From Salimicrobium album (GTDB lineage Bacteria; Bacillota; Bacilli; Bacillales; Halobacillaceae), in NCBI RefSeq assembly GCF_900107115.1, contig NZ_FNOS01000001.1:558001-622000 (forward strand): 64,000 nucleotides of DNA. The letters are read 5' to 3'. Positions 52,930 to 61,452 of the stretch are shown in pieces (position 1 is the first letter of the stretch; each line of letters begins with the position of its first letter). Position numbers and translations under genes: made by a program. The notes beneath the pieces are model-generated. The model worked only from the letters and a program-made list of their open reading frames with translations, made no database searches and had not been told where the DNA came from.

Positions 52930-54144
52930 TCAATTCAGTCGTTTCCTTACAAAGGTTTCCGTAAATAACCGACTGAACAAAATACCTCCGAACGCCATCA
53001 AAAGGGCTCCCGCCCACATCATCTGCACAGCAAATACCACGACGAAAATGAGTGTCTGGAAGAAAAGAAGCTGTCTCAGGAAACGTATCAATTCTTCTTT
53101 TCTCTGTTCAAAGGAGACCGGATAAATATCCAGCCAGGCGATAGTCCGATGATGCTGCCACAACGTCATCATCTGGAATCCGCTCAAATAAAGAAACAGG
53201 ACACCGATAATTACACTTATCATCATATTAGGAACGAACCATACAGCAAGAGCACCTATAGCAGCCAGACGAATGTACATCCCGCTGTAATCGCCGGATC
53301 TTGCAAAAGTAATTCGGTACAGGTAAGTGTACGTTGTATCTCCGGAAAAAGGAATGCGGGCGGTCAAAAGTTTTACGATAAGACGCCTTCGTTTCACCCG
53401 GCTTTTCAGATGCGGAACGTCTGTGAACATATTAGCCAGCCTGTAGAACACCCTCATCCGTCCCTGGTCTTTTTCCAGCAGAAGATCCCAGGCAAGCCCG
53501 GCTTTCTGCTTCGATACTCTCCAGGCATATACTACAAGCCCGCTCAAGAGCACAAGACCCGGAACGACAAACAAGAGGGCATCAACGGCCGCAGAGTAAA
53601 ACAGGGCGGCTGAAACTATCCACACCGCCGCCTGATAGCCGATACGTATAGAAGGCTGACGTTCCTGCAGCATCCACCAGTTGGACTGCATTACTCCCGC
53701 CTTCACGACAAGCATAAGCAGAATGATGGCGAGGTAGTGATCCGTACCCAGTTCAGGATACACGGTAAAATACAAAGGTCCGAGCGCAGCCCCCGCAAGA
53801 AAAATTACGTAAAGCTGCACCACATAACTATAGTAAAGACTGAAACGGAAATAATCCTTCAACTCGAACTCCGCCGGCAGAAGAAAAACCAGGTCCGGTT
53901 CTTTGATCATTGTACGTACCGGACTGTAGGATGTAATGCTGGCGAAAACCAGAGCTACAATCAGTCCGGCGGGGAAATCTTCAGGAACGGTCTGCAGCCA
54001 CTGCTGATAAAAGTATGCACCGGCCGAAAGAAGAAAAAACATCACTACCGCAATATGACCGTTAAAAATATAGCGCGTATACCGGCTCAGTTCTTTCGTG
54101 TGTTCCCTCATCCGCTCTTTCCAGAAACGTCTGGCGTTAATCAT
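52930..54144 (-). CDS. ecsB: ABC transporter permease EcsB
   Basis: 404-residue membrane partner of EcsA with many helices and a large basic intracellular segment (HLKSRVKRRRLIVKLL). The Ecs transporter affects secretion, proteolysis of membrane proteins and competence in B. subtilis; the substrate is uncertain. It begins eight bases inside the end of ecsA (overlap), indicating coupling. It is transcribed away from hit. Confidence 0.9.
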   Translation of the reverse strand: MINARRFWKERMREHTKELSRYTRYIFNGHIAVVMFFLLSAGAYFYQQWLQTVPEDFPAGLIVALVFASITSYSPVRTMIKEPDLVFLLPAEFELKDYFRFSLYYSYVVQLYVIFLAGAALGPLYFTVYPELGTDHYLAIILLMLVVKAGVMQSNWWMLQERQPSIRIGYQAAVWIVSAALFYSAAVDALLFVVPGLVLLSGLVVYAWRVSKQKAGLAWDLLLEKDQGRMRVFYRLANMFTDVPHLKSRVKRRRLIVKLLTARIPFSGDTTYTYLYRITFARSGDYSGMYIRLAAIGALAVWFVPNMMISVIIGVLFLYLSGFQMMTLWQHHRTIAWLDIYPVSFEQRKEELIRFLRQLLFFQTLIFVVVFAVQMMWAGALLMAFGGILFSRLFTETFVRKRLN

Positions 54145-54880
54145 GGGAATCGTCCTTCGTCAATCGTACATATATATCATCGAGGGAAGCCCGCGGCATG
54201 GAAAAGAATGTGCGAAGTTCTTCCAGCGTCCCGTCTGCTCTGATTTCTCCTTCATGAAGAATGACAAAGCGGTCACAGTATTTCTCTGCAGTGGCGAGTA
54301 TATGAGTCGACATAAGAACCCCGGCCCCGTTCTTCTTCATTTCTTCCATCCATTCAAGATAAGACTGGATGCCGAGCGGGTCGAGCCCTACAAACGGCTC
54401 ATCTACGATATATAAAGCGGGTTCGATCAGAAAAGCACACATAATCATGACTTTCTGACGCATCCCCTTGGAGAAGTGAACAGGAAACCAGTGAAGCCTT
54501 TTTTCCATATGAAATTCTTTTAAGAGAGGGGGGACTCTGCTGTTAAAAGTCTGTTCATCAATGTGATACGCACGGGCAGTCAGGCGCAGGTGCTCTTCCA
54601 GCGTAAGTTCATCGTACAGAATAGGCATCTCGGGGATATAGGCAAGCTGTTGACGATAGCCTTCGGGGTTCTCCCTGAAAGACGTACCATTTATGGAAAC
54701 ACTTCCTTTTTTCGCCTCCATCATTCCGATAACGTGCTTGATGGTCGTACTTTTCCCGGCGCCGTTCAATCCGATAAGACCAACTATTTCACCGGAATTC
54801 ACCTGAAGAGAAATGCCGTGCAGAACGTTTTTACGGGTGTAGCCCCCAAATAAATTTTCGATATGTAATAGTGATTCCAA
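54137..54880 (-). CDS. ecsA: ABC transporter ATP-binding protein EcsA
   Basis: 247 residues from a TTG at 54880, five bases after AGAGGGAG; the longer reading from 54934 lacks a ribosome site, and the TTG gives the family start ESLLHIENLFGGYTR. Walker A GLNGAGKST (about 38-46), signature FSKGMRQKV, and Walker B LYIVDEP are all intact. The ecsA-ecsB-hit arrangement is conserved in Bacillus. Confidence 0.93.
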   Translation of the reverse strand: MESLLHIENLFGGYTRKNVLHGISLQVNSGEIVGLIGLNGAGKSTTIKHVIGMMEAKKGSVSINGTSFRENPEGYRQQLAYIPEMPILYDELTLEEHLRLTARAYHIDEQTFNSRVPPLLKEFHMEKRLHWFPVHFSKGMRQKVMIMCAFLIEPALYIVDEPFVGLDPLGIQSYLEWMEEMKKNGAGVLMSTHILATAEKYCDRFVILHEGEIRADGTLEELRTFFSMPRASLDDIYVRLTKDDSHD

Positions 54881-55001
54881 TCTGACTCCCTCTTTTCGTG
54901 TGTAGTGGTCCCTTCCTTTAAAAAATAGTACCATAGTTGGCTTTCCTATTACAGTTCTTGCGTCCTGCTATGGTACAATACCCATCAAGGAGGGAATATT
55001 T

Positions 55002-55424
55002 ATGACAGATTGTATTTTCTGCAAAATTATCAACGGAGAAATTCCATCAGCCAAAGTATATGAAGACGAAGAAGTTTATGCCTTTTTAGACATTAGTCAG
55101 GTCACCAAAGGTCATACGCTCGTCATTCCAAAACAGCATACTAAAAACATCTACGAAACTCACCCGCAAATAGCCTCCAATGTGTTTGCACGAATACCAA
55201 AAATCGCCACGGCCGTTAAATCCGCTTTTGATGCGGATGGTGTGAACATTGTAAATAATAACGACGAAGCAGCCTATCAGTCTGTATTTCACTTACACAT
55301 CCACGTTCTTCCGAGGTACGAAAACGGAGACGGTTTCGGAGTCAAATGGACGGACAACAGTAATTCCTACACTCCGGAACAGCTTCAGGAACTGTCGCAG
55401 ACGATTGCTGAAAAGATTTCTTAG
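55002..55424 (+). CDS. hit: HIT family hydrolase
   Basis: 140 residues with the histidine triad HLHIHVLPR (about 96-104). HIT proteins hydrolyse nucleotide-phosphoramide or dinucleoside polyphosphate bonds. CIFCKI (residues 4-9) is a possible zinc or redox motif often seen in this family. It is divergent from ecsAB, as in B. subtilis. Start ATG follows AAGGAGGG. Confidence 0.95.
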   Translation: MTDCIFCKIINGEIPSAKVYEDEEVYAFLDISQVTKGHTLVIPKQHTKNIYETHPQIASNVFARIPKIATAVKSAFDADGVNIVNNNDEAAYQSVFHLHIHVLPRYENGDGFGVKWTDNSNSYTPEQLQELSQTIAEKIS

Positions 55425-55496
55425 AAACTGTACGGGACTTTTGTTATACTTATAACACATTCGCAATCGACCACGAGGGTACGGTTGGAGTGAAAT

Positions 55497-55524
55497 CAGA
55501 AAAGCTTAGAAGAGGAGAGATTAG
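55497..55524 (+). promoter_or_regulatory. TRAP-like (G/U)AG triplet array over the trpP ribosome site
   Basis: Triplets CAG, AAG, TAG (55507), GAG (55512), GAG (55517) and TAG (55522) follow one another with exactly two-base gaps and end one base before the trpP ATG, covering its Shine-Dalgarno. Four are canonical (G/T)AG. In B. subtilis, TRAP bound to tryptophan blocks trpP translation through such repeats. Confidence 0.6.
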
Positions 55525-56052
55525 ATGAATACTCGTGTACTGGTGTTGCTGTCGTTGTTTATAGGAATAGGGGCTGTACTGCATGCAGTCATGCCGCCGA
55601 TATTTTTCGGAATGAGGCCGGATATGCTGCTTGCCATGATGTTTTTGGGGATTATTATGTTCCCTAAAGTATCTTACGTTCTTGTACTTTCCACAGCTAC
55701 AGGAATCGTCTCTGCATTAACCACCACCGCGCCGGGCGGACAGATCGCAAACCTTATTGAAAAACCCGTCACAGGTATGATTGTATTTGTGCTCGTTCTC
55801 GCCATGCGTAACTTTAAACAGGAACGCATCAAAGCAGCTGTTCTTACGGCTGTCGGAACGATTGTCAGCGGCTCCATTTTCCTGGGGTTGATTCTGTTCG
55901 TTATCGGTTTAATGGATGCAGGCTTTATAGCCATGTTCCTGACTGTAGTGCTCCCGACAGCGCTTTTAAACACTGTGCTGATGATGGTATTGCACCCGGT
56001 TTCTCTCAGGATTATGAGAAACTCCCCATCACAGACACTTCGCGCCTCCTGA
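55525..56052 (+). CDS. trpP: Tryptophan transporter TrpP
   Basis: 175-residue membrane protein with five to six helices, homologous to B. subtilis TrpP (YhaG), an S-component-like importer for tryptophan. The N-terminal IGIGAVLHAVMPPIFFGMRPDML and the loop TTTAPGGQIANLIEKPVTG are typical. It lies between hit and yhaH as in B. subtilis. Its ribosome site is buried in a TRAP-type triplet array, suggesting translational repression by tryptophan. Confidence 0.9.
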   Translation: MNTRVLVLLSLFIGIGAVLHAVMPPIFFGMRPDMLLAMMFLGIIMFPKVSYVLVLSTATGIVSALTTTAPGGQIANLIEKPVTGMIVFVLVLAMRNFKQERIKAAVLTAVGTIVSGSIFLGLILFVIGLMDAGFIAMFLTVVLPTALLNTVLMMVLHPVSLRIMRNSPSQTLRAS

Positions 56053-56174
56053 CCTTATAGGAGCGGCCTCTCAGCCCGGTCGCTCCCCTGTTTTCAGGAG
56101 GAAAAGGTTTAAATGTATACATATCAGGAGAAACAGTAAACAGGTACAGGTTAGTGAGTAAAGGAGGAAACAGA

Positions 56175-56567
56175 ATGGTCCGAGTTAAACCGTTTGTTAT
56201 GGGAATTGTTTCCGGAAGTGCTGCCGGAGCCCTTTACGTTCTTTTCAGCACTCCCTCGTCCGGCCAGGAATTCCGCTCGAACGCTGTCAGTAAAAGTAAA
56301 GAATTGAACAGTCTTTTACGCAGGTCCGGTCAGGATGGTAAACAATTCAAAGATCAGGTTACTGAAACATCCAAAGACACACTTTCACTCATCCGTCATC
56401 TCAGCGAAGATATCAGCTCTTCTGTCGAGGGCTGGAAACAGACGATCGCTCCCCATCAGAAAGAAATTCAAAAATACTTAGAACAGATTGAAGAAAATCT
56501 TGCAGACCTTGAAGAGAAAGCAAAGCAGCATCGCACCTCCGGAAACGAAGAAACTCCCCGCAACTGA
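56175..56567 (+). CDS. yhaH: YtxH-like protein (YhaH-like)
   Basis: 130 residues from ATG 56175 (AAGGAGGAAA). An N-terminal hydrophobic segment (about 6-26, VMGIVSGSAAGALYVLFSTP) matches the YtxH Gly-rich membrane motif; the rest is a helical tail with heptad-like EIQKYLEQIEENLADLEEKA. Membrane-associated, function unknown. The position after trpP is as in B. subtilis yhaH. Confidence 0.82.
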   Translation: MVRVKPFVMGIVSGSAAGALYVLFSTPSSGQEFRSNAVSKSKELNSLLRRSGQDGKQFKDQVTETSKDTLSLIRHLSEDISSSVEGWKQTIAPHQKEIQKYLEQIEENLADLEEKAKQHRTSGNEETPRN

Positions 56568-56570
56568 TGA

Positions 56571-56598
56571 AAGAGCACCCGCTCCGGGTGCTCTTTTT
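56571..56598 (+). terminator. Terminator after yhaH
   Basis: AGAGCACCCG / CGGGTGCTCT stem followed by TTTTTAT. Confidence 0.85.
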
Positions 56599-56611
56599 TA
56601 TCTTCCTTCAT

Positions 56612-56645
56612 AAAAAAAAGCGTCCCGGCTCCCGGGACGCTTTCC
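56612..56645 (-). terminator. Terminator of the opuA operon
   Basis: AAAGCGTCCCGG / CCGGGACGCTTT stem followed on the minus strand by a T-run. Confidence 0.9.
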
Positions 56646-56653
56646 TGACATTA

Positions 56654-57595
56654 TTATTCAGCAGCTTGTAAATCTTCGATGGAATCAACTTCCATATATT
56701 CCGGGACTACAAGGCCGATTTTCGCGCCCTCCAGGTTAGCCCCGAGATCCTCTACCTGTTCTCCGTACTTCTCGAACTGGGAACCATGAGTGGCCGGCAA
56801 CCATGCCGCTACCATTCCATCAGCTTCGCCATTGGCTACAGCTTCCCACATCGGACCATTGTCGAGAGGAGTGGTGGTCACTTCGAAGCCCTGTTCCTTC
56901 ATGACTTCAGCTACAACGTTCGTAGATGCGATTTCCGAATCCCAGTTTACATAGACGAGTTCTACTTCTTTTCCATCAACTTCTTCTGTACCTTCCGTCC
57001 AGGATGATACTGCATCTTCATTATTGGAAACCCAGTTTTTTGCAGCCTCTGCAGGGTCTGCGCCATTTTGGATTTCAAGCATAACTTCTTCCATTTGAGA
57101 AGTTTCCCACTGGAACTGATCCAGAATCTTGTAAGCATTAGGCTTCTCGTCTTTCAGTCCCGTTTTCACCATCGTTTTGATTTCTTCAGCGTCCCCGAAA
57201 ACTCCTTGCGGGTCTTCAAGATATTTCAGGTCATATTCAGCGAACTTCCAGTGTGGTGTCCAGCCGGTAACGACAATCGGCTCTTCATTGTCAATAGCTT
57301 CCCCAAGAGCAGTTGCCATAGCCCCGGAAGAAGAAGTGGATACTTCCCACCCGGCAAGACTGTCATACTTCTCCACAGCATCCTGGGAGGCCGCTACAAC
57401 ACCGGCACCTGCTTCAATACCTGTAATTTCGTAGTTTATTTCCTCACCATAGTTCGCCTTTCCTGAAGATTCACCGTCAGATCCCGATTCTCCACCGGAG
57501 TCCGAAGAACCTCCGTCCGAACCGCACCCCGCGGCTAATAGCGTCAACGATAATCCGGCTGTCATACCAATTCTTTTCCAATCAAACTTAAACAT
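56654..57595 (-). CDS. opuAC: Glycine betaine-binding lipoprotein OpuAC
   Basis: 313 residues. A lipoprotein signal with lipobox LAAGC (Cys near 24) is followed by a Gly/Ser linker, then the OpuAC/ProX fold. Trp residues that build the ligand cage are plausible in GWTPHWKFAEYDL (about 110-122) and VAAWLPATHG (about 263-272). The ATG at 57595 has an AAGGGGAG site. Third gene of opuA; it collects glycine betaine as a compatible solute. Confidence 0.93.
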   Translation of the reverse strand: MFKFDWKRIGMTAGLSLTLLAAGCGSDGGSSDSGGESGSDGESSGKANYGEEINYEITGIEAGAGVVAASQDAVEKYDSLAGWEVSTSSSGAMATALGEAIDNEEPIVVTGWTPHWKFAEYDLKYLEDPQGVFGDAEEIKTMVKTGLKDEKPNAYKILDQFQWETSQMEEVMLEIQNGADPAEAAKNWVSNNEDAVSSWTEGTEEVDGKEVELVYVNWDSEIASTNVVAEVMKEQGFEVTTTPLDNGPMWEAVANGEADGMVAAWLPATHGSQFEKYGEQVEDLGANLEGAKIGLVVPEYMEVDSIEDLQAAE

Positions 57596-57659
57596 GTACT
57601 TCTCCCCTTTTCTTAATAAGTTTTATATAAATCAGGACACGTAGTCCTCTTCCACCTGC

Positions 57660-58511
57660 TTAAGGATTATCTCCCCGCTGTGTATTAAGATTTTGCGTAA
57701 AGCGGTCGATAATGATGGCCAAAATAACGATTCCGAACCCTGCGACGAAACCAGGTCCTACCTGAGCACGCTGAAGGGCTGTAATAACTGTCTGTCCAAG
57801 ACCTTTCGCCCCGATCATGGAGGCGATAACTACCATGGAAAGTGCGAGCATAACCGTCTGGTTGATACCGGCCATAATCGTTTTCTTGGCCATAGGAAGC
57901 TGAACTTTAAACAGCTTCTGTGTTCCCGTAGTTCCGAAAGCATCGGAAGCTTCGATCAATTCACCGGACACCTGACGTATGCCGAGGTTGGTGAACCTTA
58001 CCGTCGGAGGCGTAGCGAATATGACGGAGGCAAAGACACCCGGCACCATGCCGATACCAAAGAACGCAACAGCCGGAATCAGATAAACGAACGCCGGCAT
58101 CGTCTGCATAAAGTCAAGAACCGGGGTGAGGATATTTTCTACCGGTTTACTTTTCGCCATCCATATTCCGAACGGCACTCCGATAATGACAGATATCAGA
58201 CTTGCAAATATGACGAGTGTAAATGTATTCATCAGCTCTTCCCACAGCCCCTGGTTCGCCACAAACCATAAACCGATCACCGTAAAAGCGACCAGTCCGA
58301 ACTTTTTACCCGAGGCGAAAAATGCAAGAACCGCTATTACTACGATGAATAACCAGATCGGTACGTTCATCAGCCAGTCTTCGGCAAATACTTCGATGAA
58401 ATCACCGAAATCTTCCCGTATAAATGTAAAAATAGGTTTAAGACCTTCCTGTATGCCTTCAGTTGCTGCTGTGATCCATTCAGCTACCGGTATTTCAGGA
58501 AATATCCCCAT
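57660..58511 (-). CDS. opuAB: Glycine betaine ABC transporter permease OpuAB
   Basis: 283-residue permease with about seven helices; the size equals B. subtilis OpuAB (282). The long N-terminal cytoplasmic part (PEIPVAEWITAATEGIQ) and the helix-plus-EAA region (VRFTNLGIRQVSGELIEASDAFG) are typical. It starts 17 bases inside the end of opuAA, indicating coupling. Ribosome site GAGGTGAAC. Confidence 0.94.
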   Translation of the reverse strand: MGIFPEIPVAEWITAATEGIQEGLKPIFTFIREDFGDFIEVFAEDWLMNVPIWLFIVVIAVLAFFASGKKFGLVAFTVIGLWFVANQGLWEELMNTFTLVIFASLISVIIGVPFGIWMAKSKPVENILTPVLDFMQTMPAFVYLIPAVAFFGIGMVPGVFASVIFATPPTVRFTNLGIRQVSGELIEASDAFGTTGTQKLFKVQLPMAKKTIMAGINQTVMLALSMVVIASMIGAKGLGQTVITALQRAQVGPGFVAGFGIVILAIIIDRFTQNLNTQRGDNP

Positions 58512-59707
58512 TCAGGTTCACCTCACTTCCGGACAGAGCGGCAATTACTGCCCCTCGAACAATGATTCCTTCCAATTTTTCATTATCCACTACGGCTACA
58601 GGGACTTTAGCATCATGAATCACATCAAAGATTTCATGCATCGTAGTCTCCCTGCTCACCTGTACTACTTCTGTACGTAATATGTTTTTCAGAGTTTTTT
58701 CTTCTTTACCTGCCGCTTCGGCTACGTCATCAGCGGTAACGTATCCTTTTAAATTTCTATCGGCATCGGTGACGTAAATACTTGATAACCCTTCTTTCCT
58801 CATTCTTTCGAGAGCAGTCCGCGGGCCATGTTTCTCTATATCCACCGTCTCCGGCCGTTTCATAATGTGTTCGGCAGTCAGTACTTTGGAACGGTCCACA
58901 TCTTCTACGAACCTCTCCACATAATCGTTAGCCGGATTGATGAGTATTTCTTCCGGAGTACCGATTTGTACTATCTTTCCATCTTTCATCAGAGCAATAC
59001 GATCTCCGATACGGAGTGCTTCGTCGAGATCGTGCGTGATGAAAAGAATCGTTTTCTTCATTTTTTTGCTGAAGGGCAATCAGTTCATCCTGCATCTCTT
59101 TTCGAATGAGAGGATCGAGTGCCGAAAACGCTTCATCCATCAGCAGTACTTCCGGGTCGTTGGCAAGCGCACGCGCCAGTCCGACACGCTGCTGCATCCC
59201 GCCGGAGAGCTGACCGGGAAACTGATTCATATAATCCCCGAGCCCTACCATCTCGAGCGATTCGGACGCTTTCTTTCTGCGCTCATCTTTGTCTATGTTC
59301 TGGACTTCAAGACCGAATTCCGCATTTTCAACAATGGTCCGATGAGGAAACAGTGCGAAGCGCTGGAAAACCATACTTAATTTCCGACGGCGCACTTCTC
59401 TCAAAGCCTTCTTATCCATCTGGGAAAGGTCTTCTCCGTCGATCGTCACGCTTCCTTCCGTCGGCTCGATCAATCTGTTCACGAGACGTACCAGGGTGGA
59501 TTTCCCGCTCCCGGACAGCCCCATTATTACGAAGATTTCTCCTGCCTCCACACTGAAAGTAGCGCGGTTTACACCGACTGTGTTCCCGGTTTTCTTTAAA
59601 ATTTCTTCCTTCGACATACCTTCATCCAGATATTTGGTAGCCTTCTTGGCGTTTTTGCCGAATATTTTCGATAAATCTTTTACGTCGATTACTGGCAATC
59701 CCCTCAC
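58495..59707 (-). pseudogene. opuAA: Glycine betaine ABC transporter ATPase OpuAA, frameshifted as written
   Basis: Two overlapping frames together encode one ~400-residue OpuAA. The first (from 59707, GTG, or TTG 59698) has Walker [10 protein letters not shown], the [16 protein letters not shown]-terminal OpuAA feature, signature LSGGMQQRV, and Walker [14 protein letters not shown]. The second carries the H-loop [16 protein letters not shown] and both CBS domains. The switch lies at an A7 tract (59061-59067 on the minus strand), next to LIALQQK. One A more, or two fewer, restores the frame. It may be a sequencing error, a true mutation, or slippage; the rest of the operon looks healthy. A separate start at MPFSKK for the second frame is not credible. 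Confidence 0.85.
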
Positions 59708-59828
59708 CTCTTTCTAAATTAGCAACGATTCCATTCGTTTTCTCTTTTTGTTACCTACTTGTAATACTGTAACTTATCCGACACATAAAACACAAACTTA
59801 TTATAAATGTTATTCAGTTCAAAAATAA

Positions 59829-59846
59829 CGTACAGTTTAAACTGTA
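59829..59846. promoter_or_regulatory. 18-bp perfect palindrome, candidate GbsR-type operator
   Basis: GTACAGTTTAAACTGTAC is a perfect inverted repeat between the divergent opuA operon and the GbsR-like gene. It lies just upstream of TATAAT (59860-59865) on the plus strand. Confidence 0.55.
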
Positions 59847-59971
59847 CACAACAAACAAAGTATAATACGCCTTTTTTCTCTGTTTTTCATCTATTTCCTG
59901 CCGGTGCTACTATTTTCTCCCGCAGTAGCATTGTAGTAACCTTAAAGTAATTCGTACTGGAGGAGGATTGC

Positions 59972-60496
59972 ATGACATCTGTAAACTATCCCTTATTAGA
60001 AGAATTTCAGGCTAAAACCGTCCAGGAGTTTTCTAAAACTCTTGAGATGTTCGGTCTTACCTCCGGGGACGCGCGGCTTTTTATCATTTTATACATCCAC
60101 CCTTTTCCTATGACATTGGATGACATGAGTAAGGCTTCAGGTAAAAGTAAAACGTCCATGAGCACCGGGATTCGAAGTCTGCTGGAGCAGGGGCTCGTAG
60201 AACGGGTGTGGGTGAAGGGGAAGCGTAAAGACTTCTATCAGGCTAATAAAAACCTGTATTTAAGTTTCCTTTCTTCTTTTATTGAAAAATGGATACAGCA
60301 GGCTGATGAACAGAAAGACAATCTGGAAAGGCTGCAGGCAGAGATGGCGGCCAGCAATTATGAGTTAGTCGAGGAAGGTTCCGCCGAAGAAGCGGATCTG
60401 CTTTATGAAAAAGCTGAGGAAATGAAAGTATTCCATGCATGCGTTACGGAAGCATTCACCAAAATACTTGCGCTGAAAGAAGATGAAGTCAACTAG
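59972..60496 (+). CDS. GbsR/OpcR-type transcriptional regulator (MarR superfamily)
   Basis: 174-residue winged-helix protein. The helix-turn-helix spans about 50-75 (MTLDDMSKASGKSKTSMSTGI), followed by the wing (LVERVWVKGKRKDFY). Two helical regions flank it for dimerisation. GbsR/OpcR-type repressors in Bacillus control glycine betaine uptake and synthesis genes. Divergent placement from opuA, with a palindrome between, supports that role here. Ribosome site GGAGGAGG is strong. Confidence 0.88.
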   Translation: MTSVNYPLLEEFQAKTVQEFSKTLEMFGLTSGDARLFIILYIHPFPMTLDDMSKASGKSKTSMSTGIRSLLEQGLVERVWVKGKRKDFYQANKNLYLSFLSSFIEKWIQQADEQKDNLERLQAEMAASNYELVEEGSAEEADLLYEKAEEMKVFHACVTEAFTKILALKEDEVN

Positions 60497-60520
60497 TTAT
60501 ATATACCCTCCCCTCTTAAA

Positions 60521-60553
60521 AATAACCGGCGTATAGTCGGTTATTTTGATTTT
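60521..60553 (+). terminator. Terminator after the GbsR-type gene
   Basis: AAAATAACCG / CGGTTATTTT stem followed by GATTTTTG. Confidence 0.8.
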
Positions 60554-60818
60554 TGTGACTTATTCCTGCCGCCTTTCTGCCCTCTCTTCTCCCTGCACTT
60601 ATTAACCCTTCTTCTCCAACGTTTTCGCAAGGACTCCATGGACCCTTCGACCCCCGCCATCACGCTGTTAAAATTCTTTTTTATAAAACTGTTGCTTTTC
60701 TTCTCAATCCGTACTATGATTCCTCTTGTGGCCGGGGAAAAAAGTCTTCGCAGACCCGGCATGTCGACGATTCAACCAACTATTGACTTGCATTCTGATG
60801 CAGAGGAGGGTATTCACT
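60554..60818. other. Intergenic stretch with a doubtful basic minus-strand frame
   Basis: A minus-strand frame (60541-60762, up to 73 codons) would encode a very basic peptide ending GQKGGRNKSQKSK. Its first ATG lacks a ribosome site; an internal ATG (MESLRKRW) has a weak one. Its end overlaps the terminator of the preceding gene. I cannot support it as a gene. Confidence 0.35.
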
Positions 60819-61370
60819 ATGATGAACTGCTGGAAATCAGTAAACATCAATAAAGAATTCGGCCTGAACCGGATTTATATCTTTTCAATTTTTATTGGGG
60901 TTATTTCTTTTCTCATCTTATTTATTCCGTTATCTATGTATCATGGCTCTAATGAAGTAAAAGACTATGGGCTGTTTCCGGTAGTCGTCGTTCTGTTTCT
61001 CCTTCCGCTGTTTCATCGGCTGATGCATATGCTTCCGTTACTATTGTCTTATAAACGTATGAAGGTGTTCCTGAAATTCAGAAAGCGCGTTTTCCCGACT
61101 TTCTTCTATCAGTGTAAATCGAAACTTTCAAAACAGACGTCCATTCTTATGGCGCTCGGCCCGACTCTTTTCATATCGGCGCCTTCGTATATGATGGCTT
61201 ACATGTTCCCTGATTATTTCGTGTATTTCATGCTCATCACTTCTGTTAACTTAGCGATGTCTTTCACAGACTTCCTTTATCTTTATCATTTCGTGAAAGC
61301 TCCGCGCCGGTGTATAATCGAAAACGCAAAGGACGGGTACGACATACTGATCCAGCGGAAAGAAGCATAA
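60819..61370 (+). CDS. DUF3267-like membrane protein (YhaJ-like)
   Basis: 183 residues from ATG 60819 (GAGGAGGG upstream). Four membrane helices are visible: about 20-42, 55-75, 106-130 and 135-158. The family is metalloprotease-like with an HExxH in many members; here the corresponding place reads FHRLMHML, so the Glu is Arg. Genome position before prsA fits B. subtilis yhaJ. The assignment is from layout and topology, not a search. Confidence 0.7.
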   Translation: MMNCWKSVNINKEFGLNRIYIFSIFIGVISFLILFIPLSMYHGSNEVKDYGLFPVVVVLFLLPLFHRLMHMLPLLLSYKRMKVFLKFRKRVFPTFFYQCKSKLSKQTSILMALGPTLFISAPSYMMAYMFPDYFVYFMLITSVNLAMSFTDFLYLYHFVKAPRRCIIENAKDGYDILIQRKEA

Positions 61371-61398
61371 GACAGCACCTGTAAGAGTGCTGTCTTTT
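61366..61398 (+). terminator. Terminator after the DUF3267-like gene
   Basis: AAGACAGCAC / GTGCTGTCTT stem with TTCATTTT tail. Confidence 0.8.
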
Positions 61399-61452
61399 CA
61401 TTTTCTCCAGTTTTTGATACAGTAAACCGTAAGAGTAAAGGAGGGGCTATTT

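Noticed and set aside
58495-59079. Separate CBS-domain protein starting MPFSKK
   Set aside because: Its beginning is the continuation of the OpuAA ATPase domain in a shifted frame; it is the second half of a frameshifted gene, not an independent gene.
60541-60762. 73-codon basic minus-strand frame
   Set aside because: No ribosome site at its first ATG, its end overlaps a plus-strand terminator, and no family is recognised.
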